Assembly: GCA_045130475.1 (NCBI GenBank)
Contig: JBGUPU010000075.1
Span: forward strand, 1-64,000
Length of the DNA: 64,000 nt
Direction of reading: 5' to 3'
From: CAG-791 sp045130475
Lineage (GTDB): Bacteria > Bacillota > Clostridia > Lachnospirales > Lachnospiraceae
The translations under genes and the position numbers were made by a program. Shown here in pieces: positions 33,048-41,591 of the stretch (position 1 is its first letter; each line of letters starts with the position of its first letter). The notes under the pieces were generated by a model. That model was not told the DNA's origin. It saw only the letters and a program-made list of their open reading frames with translations, and made no database searches.

Positions 33048-35330
33048 TTGGGAAAATATGCACAGGTAATCATCGATATTTCCCGGAGAGGACTGGACAG
33101 GCCCTTTAGCTACCGGATTCCTGCCGATCTGCAGGACAGCGTGCACGCGGGCAGTATTGTCATGGTACCCTTCGGGGCGGGCAATACCCTGCGCAGGGGA
33201 TATGTCGTAGGCTTTGCCGACCGGCCGGATGTGGCGGCGGATAAACTGAAAGACATCGCACTGACGGTGGAGCCTTCGCGAGGCTATTCCATGGAGGATG
33301 ACAGCGAGTTTTACCTTCGCCTTGCCGCATGGATGAAAAACCGCTATGGTTCCACAATGGCAACGGCGATGCGCACGGTGCTTGCCTCCCGCAGGCCGGG
33401 AAAGGTCAAAGAACACAGGCAGATCCGGCTGCTGCTCTCAAGAGCAGAGGGAGAGGAGCAGCTGCAGAAATATGTCAAAAAGCACCAGACTGCCAGGGCC
33501 AGGCTCCTCAGGGAACTTCTCGAGGTTCCGGAACTGCCGTGGACCCTTGTGACCTCGAGACTTCATGTGGCTTCTGATACGGTCAATGCCATGAAGTGCG
33601 CCGGAGTCATAGAGGTGGTCACTGTGCAGGAACTGCGGAACCCCGTGAATGTCTCGCCCAGCGCCCGGACGGGCATGCAGCTGAGCGCGGAGCAGAAACA
33701 GATCGTGGACAGCGTGGTTTCCGACTTCGAATCCCTGCAGCCGGGGCGGACATCTGTCAGTCTGATCCACGGCGTCACGGGAAGCGGGAAGACGGAAGTT
33801 TATATTTCCATCATCAGGGAAATCTGTGCCCGCGGCAGACAGGCGATCATGCTGATCCCTGAGATCTCCCTCTCTTTCCAGACCCTCATGCGTTTCTACA
33901 GCCATTTCGGAGACCGTGTGAGTGTGGTCAATTCCTCTCTCTCCGATGCGGAGCGGGCGGATCAGTGGGAGAGGGCCCGCCGCGGCGAGATCGATGTGAT
34001 CATCGGTCCGCGCAGCGCGCTTTTTACACCCTTTTCAAAGCCCGGCGTGATCGTGATCGATGAGGAACATGAGCGCAGCTACAAAAATGAATCCATGCCC
34101 AAATACCAGACCAGAGAGGTGGCGGAAGAAATTGCCGGAATGCACGGCGCAGTGCTGGTACTCGGCTCGGCCACCCCTTCCCTGGAGTCATACTGGAGAG
34201 CGCAGCACGGTGAGATCCGTCTGTTCCGGCTCAGCAAGAGGCTGACCGGCGGAACTCTTCCTTCTGTGGAAACTGTGGATATGCGGGAAGAACTCAGGCA
34301 GGGCAATAAATCCATGCTCTCCAGAAGCCTTCACCGCAAAATAGAGGATCGTCTGCGCAAGGGTCAGCAGAGCATGCTCTTCATCAACCGGCGGGGATTT
34401 GCAGGCTTTGTCTCCTGCAGAAGCTGCGGCTATGTGGCCAAATGTCCTCATTGTGACGTGTCTTTGTCTCTTCACGGAAACGGCAGGCTGGTCTGTCATT
34501 ACTGTGGATATGAGAGACCGTCTTTCCGCAGCTGCCCGGAGTGCGGTTCAAGGTATGTCCTTGCCATGCGGGCAGGAACCGAAAAAATTGAAGAATCCCT
34601 TCGGGAGATCTTCCCCCAGGCCCGGATCCTGCGTATGGATGCGGATACGACCCGGCGCAAGGGAAGTTATGAGAAGATTCTCTCCGCATTTTCCTCCGAA
34701 GAGGCAGATATCCTTCTGGGGACCCAGATGATCGTCAAGGGACATGATTTTCCTTCTGTCACACTGGTCGGAATCCTTATGGCAGACCTGTCCCTGTACG
34801 GAGACGATTACCGCGCCGCAGAGCGGACTTTCCAACTGTTGACCCAGGCTGCGGGACGCGCCGGAAGGGGCAGCGAAGCCGGAGATGTCGTGATCCAGAC
34901 CTATCAGCCGGAACATTACGCGATCCGCCACGCGGCCGGACAGGACTACGAGGGCTTTTACGAGGAGGAATCAGCTTATCGAAAGCTTCTTCGCTATCCG
35001 CCTGCGGCACATATGATGGCCATACAGGTTCAGTCGGAAGAAGAAGAGGCAGCCCTGCGGGCTGCGAATGCCCTGCGCATGCGGCTCATGGAGACAGGAG
35101 CTCTGCAGGACGCCGGCCGGATCCAGGTGATCGGGCCTTCCACCGGATCCATGAAGAAGCTCCGGGACCTCTTCCGCTTTGTGATATACATAAAAGCGGA
35201 AAAATATGATACACTGATTGTCTGTAAAGATTTTATAGAAGCAATGGAGACCCGGGAGCGGCGGTCGGCATCTATGCTCTTCCGACATGTGGAAATACAG
35301 TTTGACTTTGATCCGATCAATCCGTTCTGA
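33048..35330 (+). CDS. priA: Primosomal helicase PriA
   Basis: 760 residues. PriA recognises stalled forks and reloads the replisome. Order: N-terminal DNA-binding domains (about 1-190), helicase domain with Walker A GVTGSGKTE near 243 and the DEEH box (VIDEEHERSYKNE), a zinc region with CRSCGYVAKCPHC and further Cys pairs (HYCGYERP, SCPECGS), then helicase motifs V-VI (GTQMIVKGHDFPSVTLVGI; QAAGRAGRG). The start is TTG 33048, with GGAGGG seven bases upstream, because residues read further upstream do not match the family. It begins the classic priA-def-fmt order. Confidence 0.95.
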   Translation: MGKYAQVIIDISRRGLDRPFSYRIPADLQDSVHAGSIVMVPFGAGNTLRRGYVVGFADRPDVAADKLKDIALTVEPSRGYSMEDDSEFYLRLAAWMKNRYGSTMATAMRTVLASRRPGKVKEHRQIRLLLSRAEGEEQLQKYVKKHQTARARLLRELLEVPELPWTLVTSRLHVASDTVNAMKCAGVIEVVTVQELRNPVNVSPSARTGMQLSAEQKQIVDSVVSDFESLQPGRTSVSLIHGVTGSGKTEVYISIIREICARGRQAIMLIPEISLSFQTLMRFYSHFGDRVSVVNSSLSDAERADQWERARRGEIDVIIGPRSALFTPFSKPGVIVIDEEHERSYKNESMPKYQTREVAEEIAGMHGAVLVLGSATPSLESYWRAQHGEIRLFRLSKRLTGGTLPSVETVDMREELRQGNKSMLSRSLHRKIEDRLRKGQQSMLFINRRGFAGFVSCRSCGYVAKCPHCDVSLSLHGNGRLVCHYCGYERPSFRSCPECGSRYVLAMRAGTEKIEESLREIFPQARILRMDADTTRRKGSYEKILSAFSSEEADILLGTQMIVKGHDFPSVTLVGILMADLSLYGDDYRAAERTFQLLTQAAGRAGRGSEAGDVVIQTYQPEHYAIRHAAGQDYEGFYEEESAYRKLLRYPPAAHMMAIQVQSEEEEAALRAANALRMRLMETGALQDAGRIQVIGPSTGSMKKLRDLFRFVIYIKAEKYDTLIVCKDFIEAMETRERRSASMLFRHVEIQFDFDPINPF

Positions 35331-35425
35331 GAAAGAGCAGGCTGATCCCGGAAAATACATCTCTTTACCCGGCCTCGCTGATCAAAGAGACCGGCACTGG
35401 AAATGCGAATATAGAAAGGAACAAT

Positions 35426-35953
35426 ATGGCACTGCGTACGATCAGAGAGATGGGCGACCCTGTCCTCGGTAAAAAAGCAAAAGTAATCAAGGAAGTCACA
35501 CCCCGCATCAGGACTCTCGCGGAGGATATGCTCGAGACAATGTATGAGACCGGCGGAGTCGGCCTGGCTGCCCCCCAGGTGGGCATTCTGAAAAGGCTCG
35601 TCGTCATCGATGTGACTGAGGAACAGGACGAACCTCTGACAATGGTCAATCCCGAGATCGTTGAACAGGACGGAGAGCAGACAGGCTACGAAGGCTGTCT
35701 GTCTGTCCCCGGAAAGGTCGGCGAAGTGACCCGCCCCAATCGGGTCGTAGTGCGCTACAACGATCTGGATATGAATGAGTGGGAGCTGGAGGCGGAGGAG
35801 TTCCTCGCCCGCGCGATCTGCCACGAACTCGATCATCTGGACGGCCATCTCTATGTTGAGAAGGTCAACGGTGAACTCCTTGATGCTTCTGAACTGCAGT
35901 CGGCTGAAGAGGACGAAGAAGGGCAGACTCCTGAGGAAACGCCTGCTGAATAA
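35426..35953 (+). CDS. def: Peptide deformylase
   Basis: 175 residues. It removes the formyl group from N-terminal methionine of new proteins. All three family motifs are intact: GVGLAAPQVG (44-53), EGCLS with metal ligand C91, and HELDH with H133, E134 and H137. The C-terminal 25 residues are an acidic tail (SAEEDEEGQTPEETPAE). AAAGGA precedes the ATG. It sits between priA and fmt, so formylation and deformylation enzymes are co-expressed. Confidence 0.96.
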   Translation: MALRTIREMGDPVLGKKAKVIKEVTPRIRTLAEDMLETMYETGGVGLAAPQVGILKRLVVIDVTEEQDEPLTMVNPEIVEQDGEQTGYEGCLSVPGKVGEVTRPNRVVVRYNDLDMNEWELEAEEFLARAICHELDHLDGHLYVEKVNGELLDASELQSAEEDEEGQTPEETPAE

Positions 35954-35977
35954 GGAGAAGGGTAGGGAGGTATCAGA

Positions 35978-36922
35978 TTGAAGATTATTTTTATGGGAAC
36001 TCCTGATTTTGCCGTCTGTGCACTGGATGCTCTGTGCAGGAGCGGACAGGAGGTCATTCTCGCGGTCACCCAGCCGGACAGGCAGAAAGGACGCGGCCGA
36101 AAAGTGATCCAGACACCCGTTAAGATCTGTGCGGAAAAATGGGGTCTTCCTGTTTTTCAGCCTGCCCGGATCAGAGAGAGGGAGGCCGTTGACCGGATCC
36201 GCTCTCTTGTCCCGGACTTGATCGTAGTTGCGGCGTTTGGACAGATCCTGCCGCAGGAACTTCTGGATATTCCCCGTTTTGGCTGTGTCAATATCCATGC
36301 CTCTCTCCTGCCGAAGCTGCGGGGCGCAGCTCCGATCCAGTGGTCGGTTATTAACGGTGATCCCGAGAGCGGGATCACTTTGATGCAGATGGATGCCGGA
36401 CTGGATACCGGAGATATTCTCTTCCAGGAGAGTGTCCCGATCGGGCCCGGAGAGACCGGCGAAAGTCTCTATGAGAAACTTGCGAAGCTGGGCGGTGAGA
36501 TGATCGTGAAGTATCTTCCCGCAATCGAGGCAGGAGAGCTTCATCCTGTACATCAGGATGACAGCCTTTCAAGCTATGCTCCCATGCTCCGCAAAGAAAT
36601 GGGAGAGATTGACTGGACAATGCCGGCGGCGCAGATCGAACAGCGTATGCGGGGCATGCTTCCGTGGCCGGGTGCCTATACCACTCTCGACGGACACACA
36701 TTTAAGATCTGGAGCGCCGAAGTCCGCCCTGCAGACAATGTGCCTGCAGACCTTGTCCCGGGGACAGTTTTCTATACAGATAAAAAGTCGATCTGTGTGG
36801 CTGCCGGCCAGGGTGCGCTCGCGCTTCTTGAAATCCAGGCGGAGGGCAAAAAACGTATGGCAGCAGATGCTTTTCTGCGCGGAACAAAGATTCCCCGGGG
36901 AACCGTCCTGGGCAGATCATAA
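35978..36922 (+). CDS. fmt: Methionyl-tRNA formyltransferase
   Basis: 314 residues. Fmt transfers a formyl group from 10-formyl-tetrahydrofolate to initiator Met-tRNA. Motifs: MGTPDFAV at the N-terminus, the catalytic Asn-His in NIHASLLPKLRGAAPIQW (about 108-125) and the Asp in LMQMDAGLDTGD near 146; the C-terminal OB-like domain spans about 210-314. The start is TTG 35978, with GGGAGG seven bases upstream. It begins 24 bases after def. Confidence 0.96.
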   Translation: MKIIFMGTPDFAVCALDALCRSGQEVILAVTQPDRQKGRGRKVIQTPVKICAEKWGLPVFQPARIREREAVDRIRSLVPDLIVVAAFGQILPQELLDIPRFGCVNIHASLLPKLRGAAPIQWSVINGDPESGITLMQMDAGLDTGDILFQESVPIGPGETGESLYEKLAKLGGEMIVKYLPAIEAGELHPVHQDDSLSSYAPMLRKEMGEIDWTMPAAQIEQRMRGMLPWPGAYTTLDGHTFKIWSAEVRPADNVPADLVPGTVFYTDKKSICVAAGQGALALLEIQAEGKKRMAADAFLRGTKIPRGTVLGRS

Positions 36923-36996
36923 TCCATCCGATCTGTCAATGCATCCTGCAGCAGATCTGTTCCGGCTCACCTTTATAGAATATTTATTTTGCGTCA

Positions 36997-37016
36997 ACAG
37001 ATTTGTAACAATCTGT
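36997..37016. promoter_or_regulatory. Inverted repeat upstream of the YugP-like gene
   Basis: ACAGATT-TGTAAC-AATCTGT, a perfect 7+7 inverted repeat, lies just before a TAATAT -10-like element at about 37021. It may be an operator or part of the promoter of the peptidase gene. Confidence 0.35.
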
Positions 37017-37145
37017 CTGCATAATATTTAGAGCAGTGAACAAAACCGGACCGTTTCCGGATCCTGCCGCGGCTTTTTTTAGACCCGGCGGGTTCAGCTG
37101 CTGGATTTATGTCATCATATATACAGGAAAAAGGAGGCCTCGTTT

Positions 37146-37865
37146 ATGTATTACGGCGGCTATGGAATGTACAATGGTTTTTACAGCGCATCCTACCTGC
37201 TGGTCATTGTCGGCGCAGTTCTGTGCCTTCTGGCCAGTGCGCGCGTCAAGTCCACCTACAGGAAGTACGCGAAGGTCAGGAGCGCCAGCGGTATGACAGG
37301 CGCGCAGGCGGCGGAAATGATCCTACGCAGGAACGGAGTACTGGGTGTGACGGTGCAGCATGTGGCAGGTGAACTCACGGATCATTATGATCCCGCCCGC
37401 GGTGTCGTCAATCTTTCCGATGCAACCTACAACTCTACATCGGTGGCAGCGATCGGCGTGGCAGCCCATGAGTGCGGCCATGTCATGCAGCATGAGACAG
37501 GATATCTTCCCTTAAAGATCAGGACTGCGCTGGTTCCCGTCGCCAATATCGGAAGCAATATCGGCATCTGGATCGTGATGCTCGGAGTGATCCTGGGACT
37601 GAATGATACGCTTGCCATGATCGGCGTCTATCTGTTCTCCTTCGGCGTTCTCTTTCAGCTTGTGACGCTTCCCGTTGAGTTTAATGCTTCGAGGCGCGCG
37701 CTGGCAATGCTGCAGGATTACGGAATGCTCGGACAGACTGAGCTGCAGGGCAGCAAATCTGTGCTTTCGGCGGCGGCAATGACCTATGTTGCCTCTGCGG
37801 CTGCCTCTGTGCTGCAGCTTCTGCGTCTTCTGATGATCGTCAATAACGGACGTCGCCGCAGATGA
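37146..37865 (+). CDS. YugP-family zinc metallopeptidase
   Basis: 239 residues, Zn_peptidase_2 family (B. subtilis YugP). The zinc motif HECGH is at 108-112, with His/Glu in VMQHETGY next to it. Hydrophobic segments lie at about 16-32, 125-150, 153-175 and 205-230, so it is a membrane-embedded protease; a Tyr/Gly-rich leader MYYGGYGMYNGFYS precedes the first. Substrates are unknown. AAGGAGG precedes the ATG by about eleven bases. Its stop overlaps the rsmB start (ATGA), a translational coupling of a membrane protease with an rRNA methyltransferase. Confidence 0.88.
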   Translation: MYYGGYGMYNGFYSASYLLVIVGAVLCLLASARVKSTYRKYAKVRSASGMTGAQAAEMILRRNGVLGVTVQHVAGELTDHYDPARGVVNLSDATYNSTSVAAIGVAAHECGHVMQHETGYLPLKIRTALVPVANIGSNIGIWIVMLGVILGLNDTLAMIGVYLFSFGVLFQLVTLPVEFNASRRALAMLQDYGMLGQTELQGSKSVLSAAAMTYVASAAASVLQLLRLLMIVNNGRRRR

Positions 37866-39430
37866 AGCAGGAGGAAAACGGTATCAGCGACAATAACAGC
37901 ATAGAAAAAAAACAGGGCGCGAATGCGCAGAAAAGGCGGACAAGTACCGGCGGGCCGGCCCGGAAGAAACCGGGCGTCAGCCGCAGCTCCGCACATACAA
38001 CCGAAAAAGGAAGGGCATTGAAGGACGAGAGAGAAGCAGTCCTGCTTGCCCTTCTTTCGCATGAGAAAAACGATACATTCAGCAATGTCCTGGTCAGAAA
38101 AACGCTCGATGACTGTGCGGATATGAGCACAGCGGAAAAGGCCTTTATCAAACGTCTTCTGGAAGGCGTCATAGAAAGAAAGACTGAGCTGGATGCCAGG
38201 ATCGCACACTTTACAGGCCGTTCGGTCACAAGGCTCCATCCTGCCGTGCACCAGATCCTCCGGATGGGCATTTATCAGATCTATTACATGGATTCAGTAC
38301 CGGACAGCGCTGTCTGCAACGAGGCTGTCAGACTGGCAAAGCGTCATGGCCCCGCCAGACTGTCCGGCTTTGTCAACGGCGTCCTCCGAAATGCGGCAAG
38401 AGAAGCCGCCTCGGACAAAGAAGGCGTCGATGCCTTCTTTTCCAAGAGGGGCGCAGGTACAAAAAGGGACAGAGAAAACACCGATGTTCAGGTGCAGGCC
38501 ATGAGCCTCAGGCACTCCATGCCGCAGTGGCTGGTCCGGATGTGGACGGACCAGCTGGGAGCGGAAGAGACGGAGAAGCTCCTGGATGCACTGATGGAGA
38601 TCCGGCCTGTCTCGATCCGCCTGAGCGGACGCCTTTCCGGGGAAGAGCGGGAGGACCTGCTGGCGCAGCTGCGTGCCGCGGGTGTCGTGATCGAGGAGGG
38701 AAGGTGGCTTGCGGACTGCCGGCATCTTCGCAGGACCTCTGATCTGCGCAGGCTTCCGGGTTTTTCCGAAGGTCTGTGGACAGTACAGGACGAAAGCTCC
38801 ATGCTGGCTGTTGAGGCCGCTGGCCTGACAGGAGGAGAGACTGTCCTTGATCTGTGCGCTGCACCGGGCGGAAAGAGCTTTTTCGCGGCGGAGCGGCTGT
38901 ATACTTTGAATAAAGACGGCGGCAGGGCAGGAGAAGTATTTTCCTATGACCTCACCTCCCGCAAGACGGATCTGATCCGGCAGGGGGCAGAGCGCCTGGG
39001 TCTGGACAACATACATGCTGCCGAGAGGGATGCAAGGATCTTTTTTCCCGAAGATGAAGAAAAGGCGGATGTGGTCCTGTGCGACCTTCCCTGTTCCGGA
39101 CTGGGCGTCATCGGAAAAAAACGGGACATCAAGTACAGGGCGAGCCTGGAAGGGCTCGAATCCCTTCAGCAGCTGCAGCGCCGGATCCTGGCCAATGCAG
39201 TGCGTTATCTGAAAAAAGACGGCATACTCATCTACAGTACCTGTACGATCAATCGTGCAGAGAACGAAGAGAATGCGGACTGGATCGGGCAGGAGCTGGG
39301 CCTGCAGCCTGAAGATCTGACGGCTTATCTGCCGGACAAGATCCCGGGGATCCATGGAAACAGGATCCAGTTGCTGCCTCATGTGCACGGCACGGACGGA
39401 TTTTTCATTTCCAGGTTCAGAAAAACCTGA
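37862..39430 (+). CDS. rsmB: 16S rRNA m5C967 methyltransferase RsmB
   Basis: 522 residues. Residues 1-50 are a basic, disordered extension (KKQGANAQKRRTSTGGPARKK). Next come a NusB-like RNA-binding domain (about 55-190) and the SAM-dependent methyltransferase domain with VLDLCAAPGGKSFFAAE near 320. The two catalytic cysteines lie in DLPCSG (about 411) and YSTCTI (about 461). It methylates cytosine 967 of 16S rRNA (E. coli numbering). The ATG overlaps the YugP stop codon. The extension makes it about 70 residues longer than typical. Confidence 0.94.
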   Translation: MKQEENGISDNNSIEKKQGANAQKRRTSTGGPARKKPGVSRSSAHTTEKGRALKDEREAVLLALLSHEKNDTFSNVLVRKTLDDCADMSTAEKAFIKRLLEGVIERKTELDARIAHFTGRSVTRLHPAVHQILRMGIYQIYYMDSVPDSAVCNEAVRLAKRHGPARLSGFVNGVLRNAAREAASDKEGVDAFFSKRGAGTKRDRENTDVQVQAMSLRHSMPQWLVRMWTDQLGAEETEKLLDALMEIRPVSIRLSGRLSGEEREDLLAQLRAAGVVIEEGRWLADCRHLRRTSDLRRLPGFSEGLWTVQDESSMLAVEAAGLTGGETVLDLCAAPGGKSFFAAERLYTLNKDGGRAGEVFSYDLTSRKTDLIRQGAERLGLDNIHAAERDARIFFPEDEEKADVVLCDLPCSGLGVIGKKRDIKYRASLEGLESLQQLQRRILANAVRYLKKDGILIYSTCTINRAENEENADWIGQELGLQPEDLTAYLPDKIPGIHGNRIQLLPHVHGTDGFFISRFRKT

Positions 39431-39528
39431 AGGTCCCGCTGTGCCGATCAGAGCACGGCTTTCCCGCCGGGGAAAAAGAAGTGTGAACGGGAGCGGACAA
39501 AGCCCCGCACAGGACAGGAATGATGTAA

Positions 39529-40560
39529 ATGAGTGAAGATATTAAATCCCTGTATCAGGAGGAACTCCGGGATCTTGTATGTGAAAAGGGTCTTCCGGCA
39601 TTCCGGGCTAAACAGATTTATGAGTGGATCCATGCGCGGCAGGCTGCCGGCTATGAGGAGATGACCAATCTGCCCGCCAGGCTTCGGGCGGAGCTGGCAG
39701 AGGACTATCCTCTGGTGACTGCAAAGCTTGTCGACAGGCAGATCTCCGCCATAGACGGCACGCAGAAATATCTCTTTGAAATGCCGGACGGGTGTCTGGT
39801 GGAGAGCGTTTTCATGCGCTACCGTTTCGGAAACAGCGTGTGCATCTCCTCCCAGGTCGGCTGCCGGATGGGATGCAGCTTCTGCGCATCCACCCTGCAC
39901 GGGCTGGTCAGGTCTCTCACCGCATCGGAGATGCTGGAACAGATCTATGCGATTATCCGAAAGACCGGGAAGACCGTCTCCCATGTTGTCGTCATGGGAA
40001 TGGGGGAGCCCCTGGATAATTATGACAATCTGCTGCGCTTTATCCGCCTTCTGACGGGACCCGGCGGCCTCAATCTCAGCCAGCGGAATGTGACTGTTTC
40101 CACCTGCGGGATCGTGCCCAATATTTACCGGCTGGCGGAAGAGGGACTCCATATCACCCTGGCCCTGTCGCTTCATGCGTCGACGGATGAGCAGCGCAGG
40201 AAGATCATGCCGGTCGCCAGACGCTATACGATCGAAGAGCTCATGAAAGCATGCGCCGCATATTATCAGAAGACAGGAAGGCAGATTACCTTCGAATACA
40301 GCCTGATCCGCGGCGTCAACGACAGCAGTCTGGATGCGCAGGGGCTGACCAGGCTGGCAAGACCGCTCAAAGCCCACATCAACCTGATCCCTGTCAACCC
40401 TGTCAGGGAGCGCGGATTTGAGTACCCTGACAACGCACACGTGCAGGCATTTAAAAAGGAACTTGAAAATAATGGTGTAAATGTTAGTATTAGAAGAGCA
40501 CTTGGTAAAGATATCGAAGGTGCCTGCGGCCAGCTTCGCAACAGGTATGTGAGATCGTGA
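39529..40560 (+). CDS. rlmN: 23S rRNA/tRNA adenine-C2 methyltransferase RlmN
   Basis: 343 residues, radical SAM enzyme that methylates A2503 of 23S rRNA and A37 of some tRNAs. The [4Fe-4S] cluster cysteines are C112, C116 and C119 (GCRMGCSFCAS). MGMGEPLDNYDNL and VTVSTCGIVPNI are characteristic, and a conserved Cys near the C-terminus (EGACGQL) supplies the mechanistic methyl-carrier role. Gene order rsmB-rlmN-prpC-prkC-rsgA matches that of B. subtilis. It follows rsmB by 98 bases. Confidence 0.96.
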   Translation: MSEDIKSLYQEELRDLVCEKGLPAFRAKQIYEWIHARQAAGYEEMTNLPARLRAELAEDYPLVTAKLVDRQISAIDGTQKYLFEMPDGCLVESVFMRYRFGNSVCISSQVGCRMGCSFCASTLHGLVRSLTASEMLEQIYAIIRKTGKTVSHVVVMGMGEPLDNYDNLLRFIRLLTGPGGLNLSQRNVTVSTCGIVPNIYRLAEEGLHITLALSLHASTDEQRRKIMPVARRYTIEELMKACAAYYQKTGRQITFEYSLIRGVNDSSLDAQGLTRLARPLKAHINLIPVNPVRERGFEYPDNAHVQAFKKELENNGVNVSIRRALGKDIEGACGQLRNRYVRS

Positions 40561-40671
40561 TGCGCCCTGCCAGGGACGTGTCTGCGGAGCTTTTCGGTAT
40601 CGCGGATCACACCGGGAAAGGAACACCGGGAAAGAATCAGCTGCACATGTGTGCGGCATGAGGGATACATT

Positions 40672-41430
40672 ATGCCATCATCTTTTTCTATAACGGACAC
40701 CGGGAGACAGAGGACGATGAATCAGGATTACGTATTTGCCTGTGATATTCCCGTCGGACCTCTGCCCAATCTGTATATAGTTGCGGACGGGATGGGAGGA
40801 CATAACGCCGGCGACTATGCCTCCAGGTATACGGTGGACACAGTGTCGGCGGCTATTGCGGGCGCAGCGGAGAGTAACGCTGATCCCGCTCGTCTGATTG
40901 AGAGTGCGCTGCAGACCGCGAACAAGGGACTCAGGAAGATTGCCTCAAAAACCCCTGCCTATTTCGGAATGGGGACCACCTTTGTGGCTGCCTCTGTCAG
41001 AGACGGCAGACTTCTTGCAGCCAACGTCGGGGACAGCAGGCTCTATGTGCTCCGCGCTCCGGGAAGGATCCGCCAGGTCACAGTCGACCACTCTCTTGTG
41101 GAGGAGATGATCCAGGCCGGCAGGATCGACAGAGAGACTGCCCGCGCACTTCCGGATAAAAATATCATCACCCGCGCTGTGGGAGCTGAGGATAATCTCA
41201 CCGTGGATTTTTTCCGGGAGACCCTTTTGGAAGGAGATCTTCTTCTTTTATGCTCGGACGGACTTACGAACATGGTAACTGATCAGGAAATCGCCAGAAT
41301 CGTCTTTTCGATCAGAAGTCTGGAGGAAGCTGCGGACAGGCTGGTCCATGAAGCGAACATGGCGGGCGGCAAGGACAATATTTCAGCAATTCTCATCAAT
41401 CCTTTTGATACAGGCCGCTGGACGGTCTGA
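40672..41430 (+). CDS. prpC: PP2C-type Ser/Thr phosphatase PrpC/Stp
   Basis: 252 residues. It removes phosphate from serine and threonine in proteins phosphorylated by the PASTA kinase encoded next. PP2C metal motifs are complete: DTGRQRTMNQD near the start, VADGMGGHNAGD, ANVGDSRLYVLR, LLCSDGLTNMV and GGKDNISAILI. ATG 40672 is chosen because GAGGG stands seven bases upstream; an in-frame GTG at 40651 is possible. A 161-base spacer with three hairpins separates it from the kinase gene. Confidence 0.94.
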   Translation: MPSSFSITDTGRQRTMNQDYVFACDIPVGPLPNLYIVADGMGGHNAGDYASRYTVDTVSAAIAGAAESNADPARLIESALQTANKGLRKIASKTPAYFGMGTTFVAASVRDGRLLAANVGDSRLYVLRAPGRIRQVTVDHSLVEEMIQAGRIDRETARALPDKNIITRAVGAEDNLTVDFFRETLLEGDLLLLCSDGLTNMVTDQEIARIVFSIRSLEEAADRLVHEANMAGGKDNISAILINPFDTGRWTV

Positions 41431-41495
41431 CAGGAATCCGGAGGAGAAAAGTTTAAAAAATCGCGCTGATACGCCGGTTTTTTAAGGCCGAGCCG

Positions 41496-41580
41496 GTGCC
41501 CATAGGGCACACGCCTCGCTGATTCCATCGGAGAAACCCGTTCCGGGCTTTCTCCTCGGGCTGCCGCACCGGAGTGCGGC
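41496..41580 (+). promoter_or_regulatory. Three tandem hairpins before prkC
   Basis: Perfect stems at 41496-41510 (GTGCCC-ATA-GGGCAC), 41531-41554 (GAGAAA and CCG arms around TTCC) and 41563-41580 (GCCGCAC-CGGA-GTGCGGC). The last ends three bases before the GGAGG of prkC. CCGGTGC at 41493-41499 can instead pair with GCACCGG at 41566-41572, making an alternative fold. None is followed by a T run, so a simple terminator is unlikely. Confidence 0.55.
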
Positions 41581-41591
41581 TTGGAGGAATA

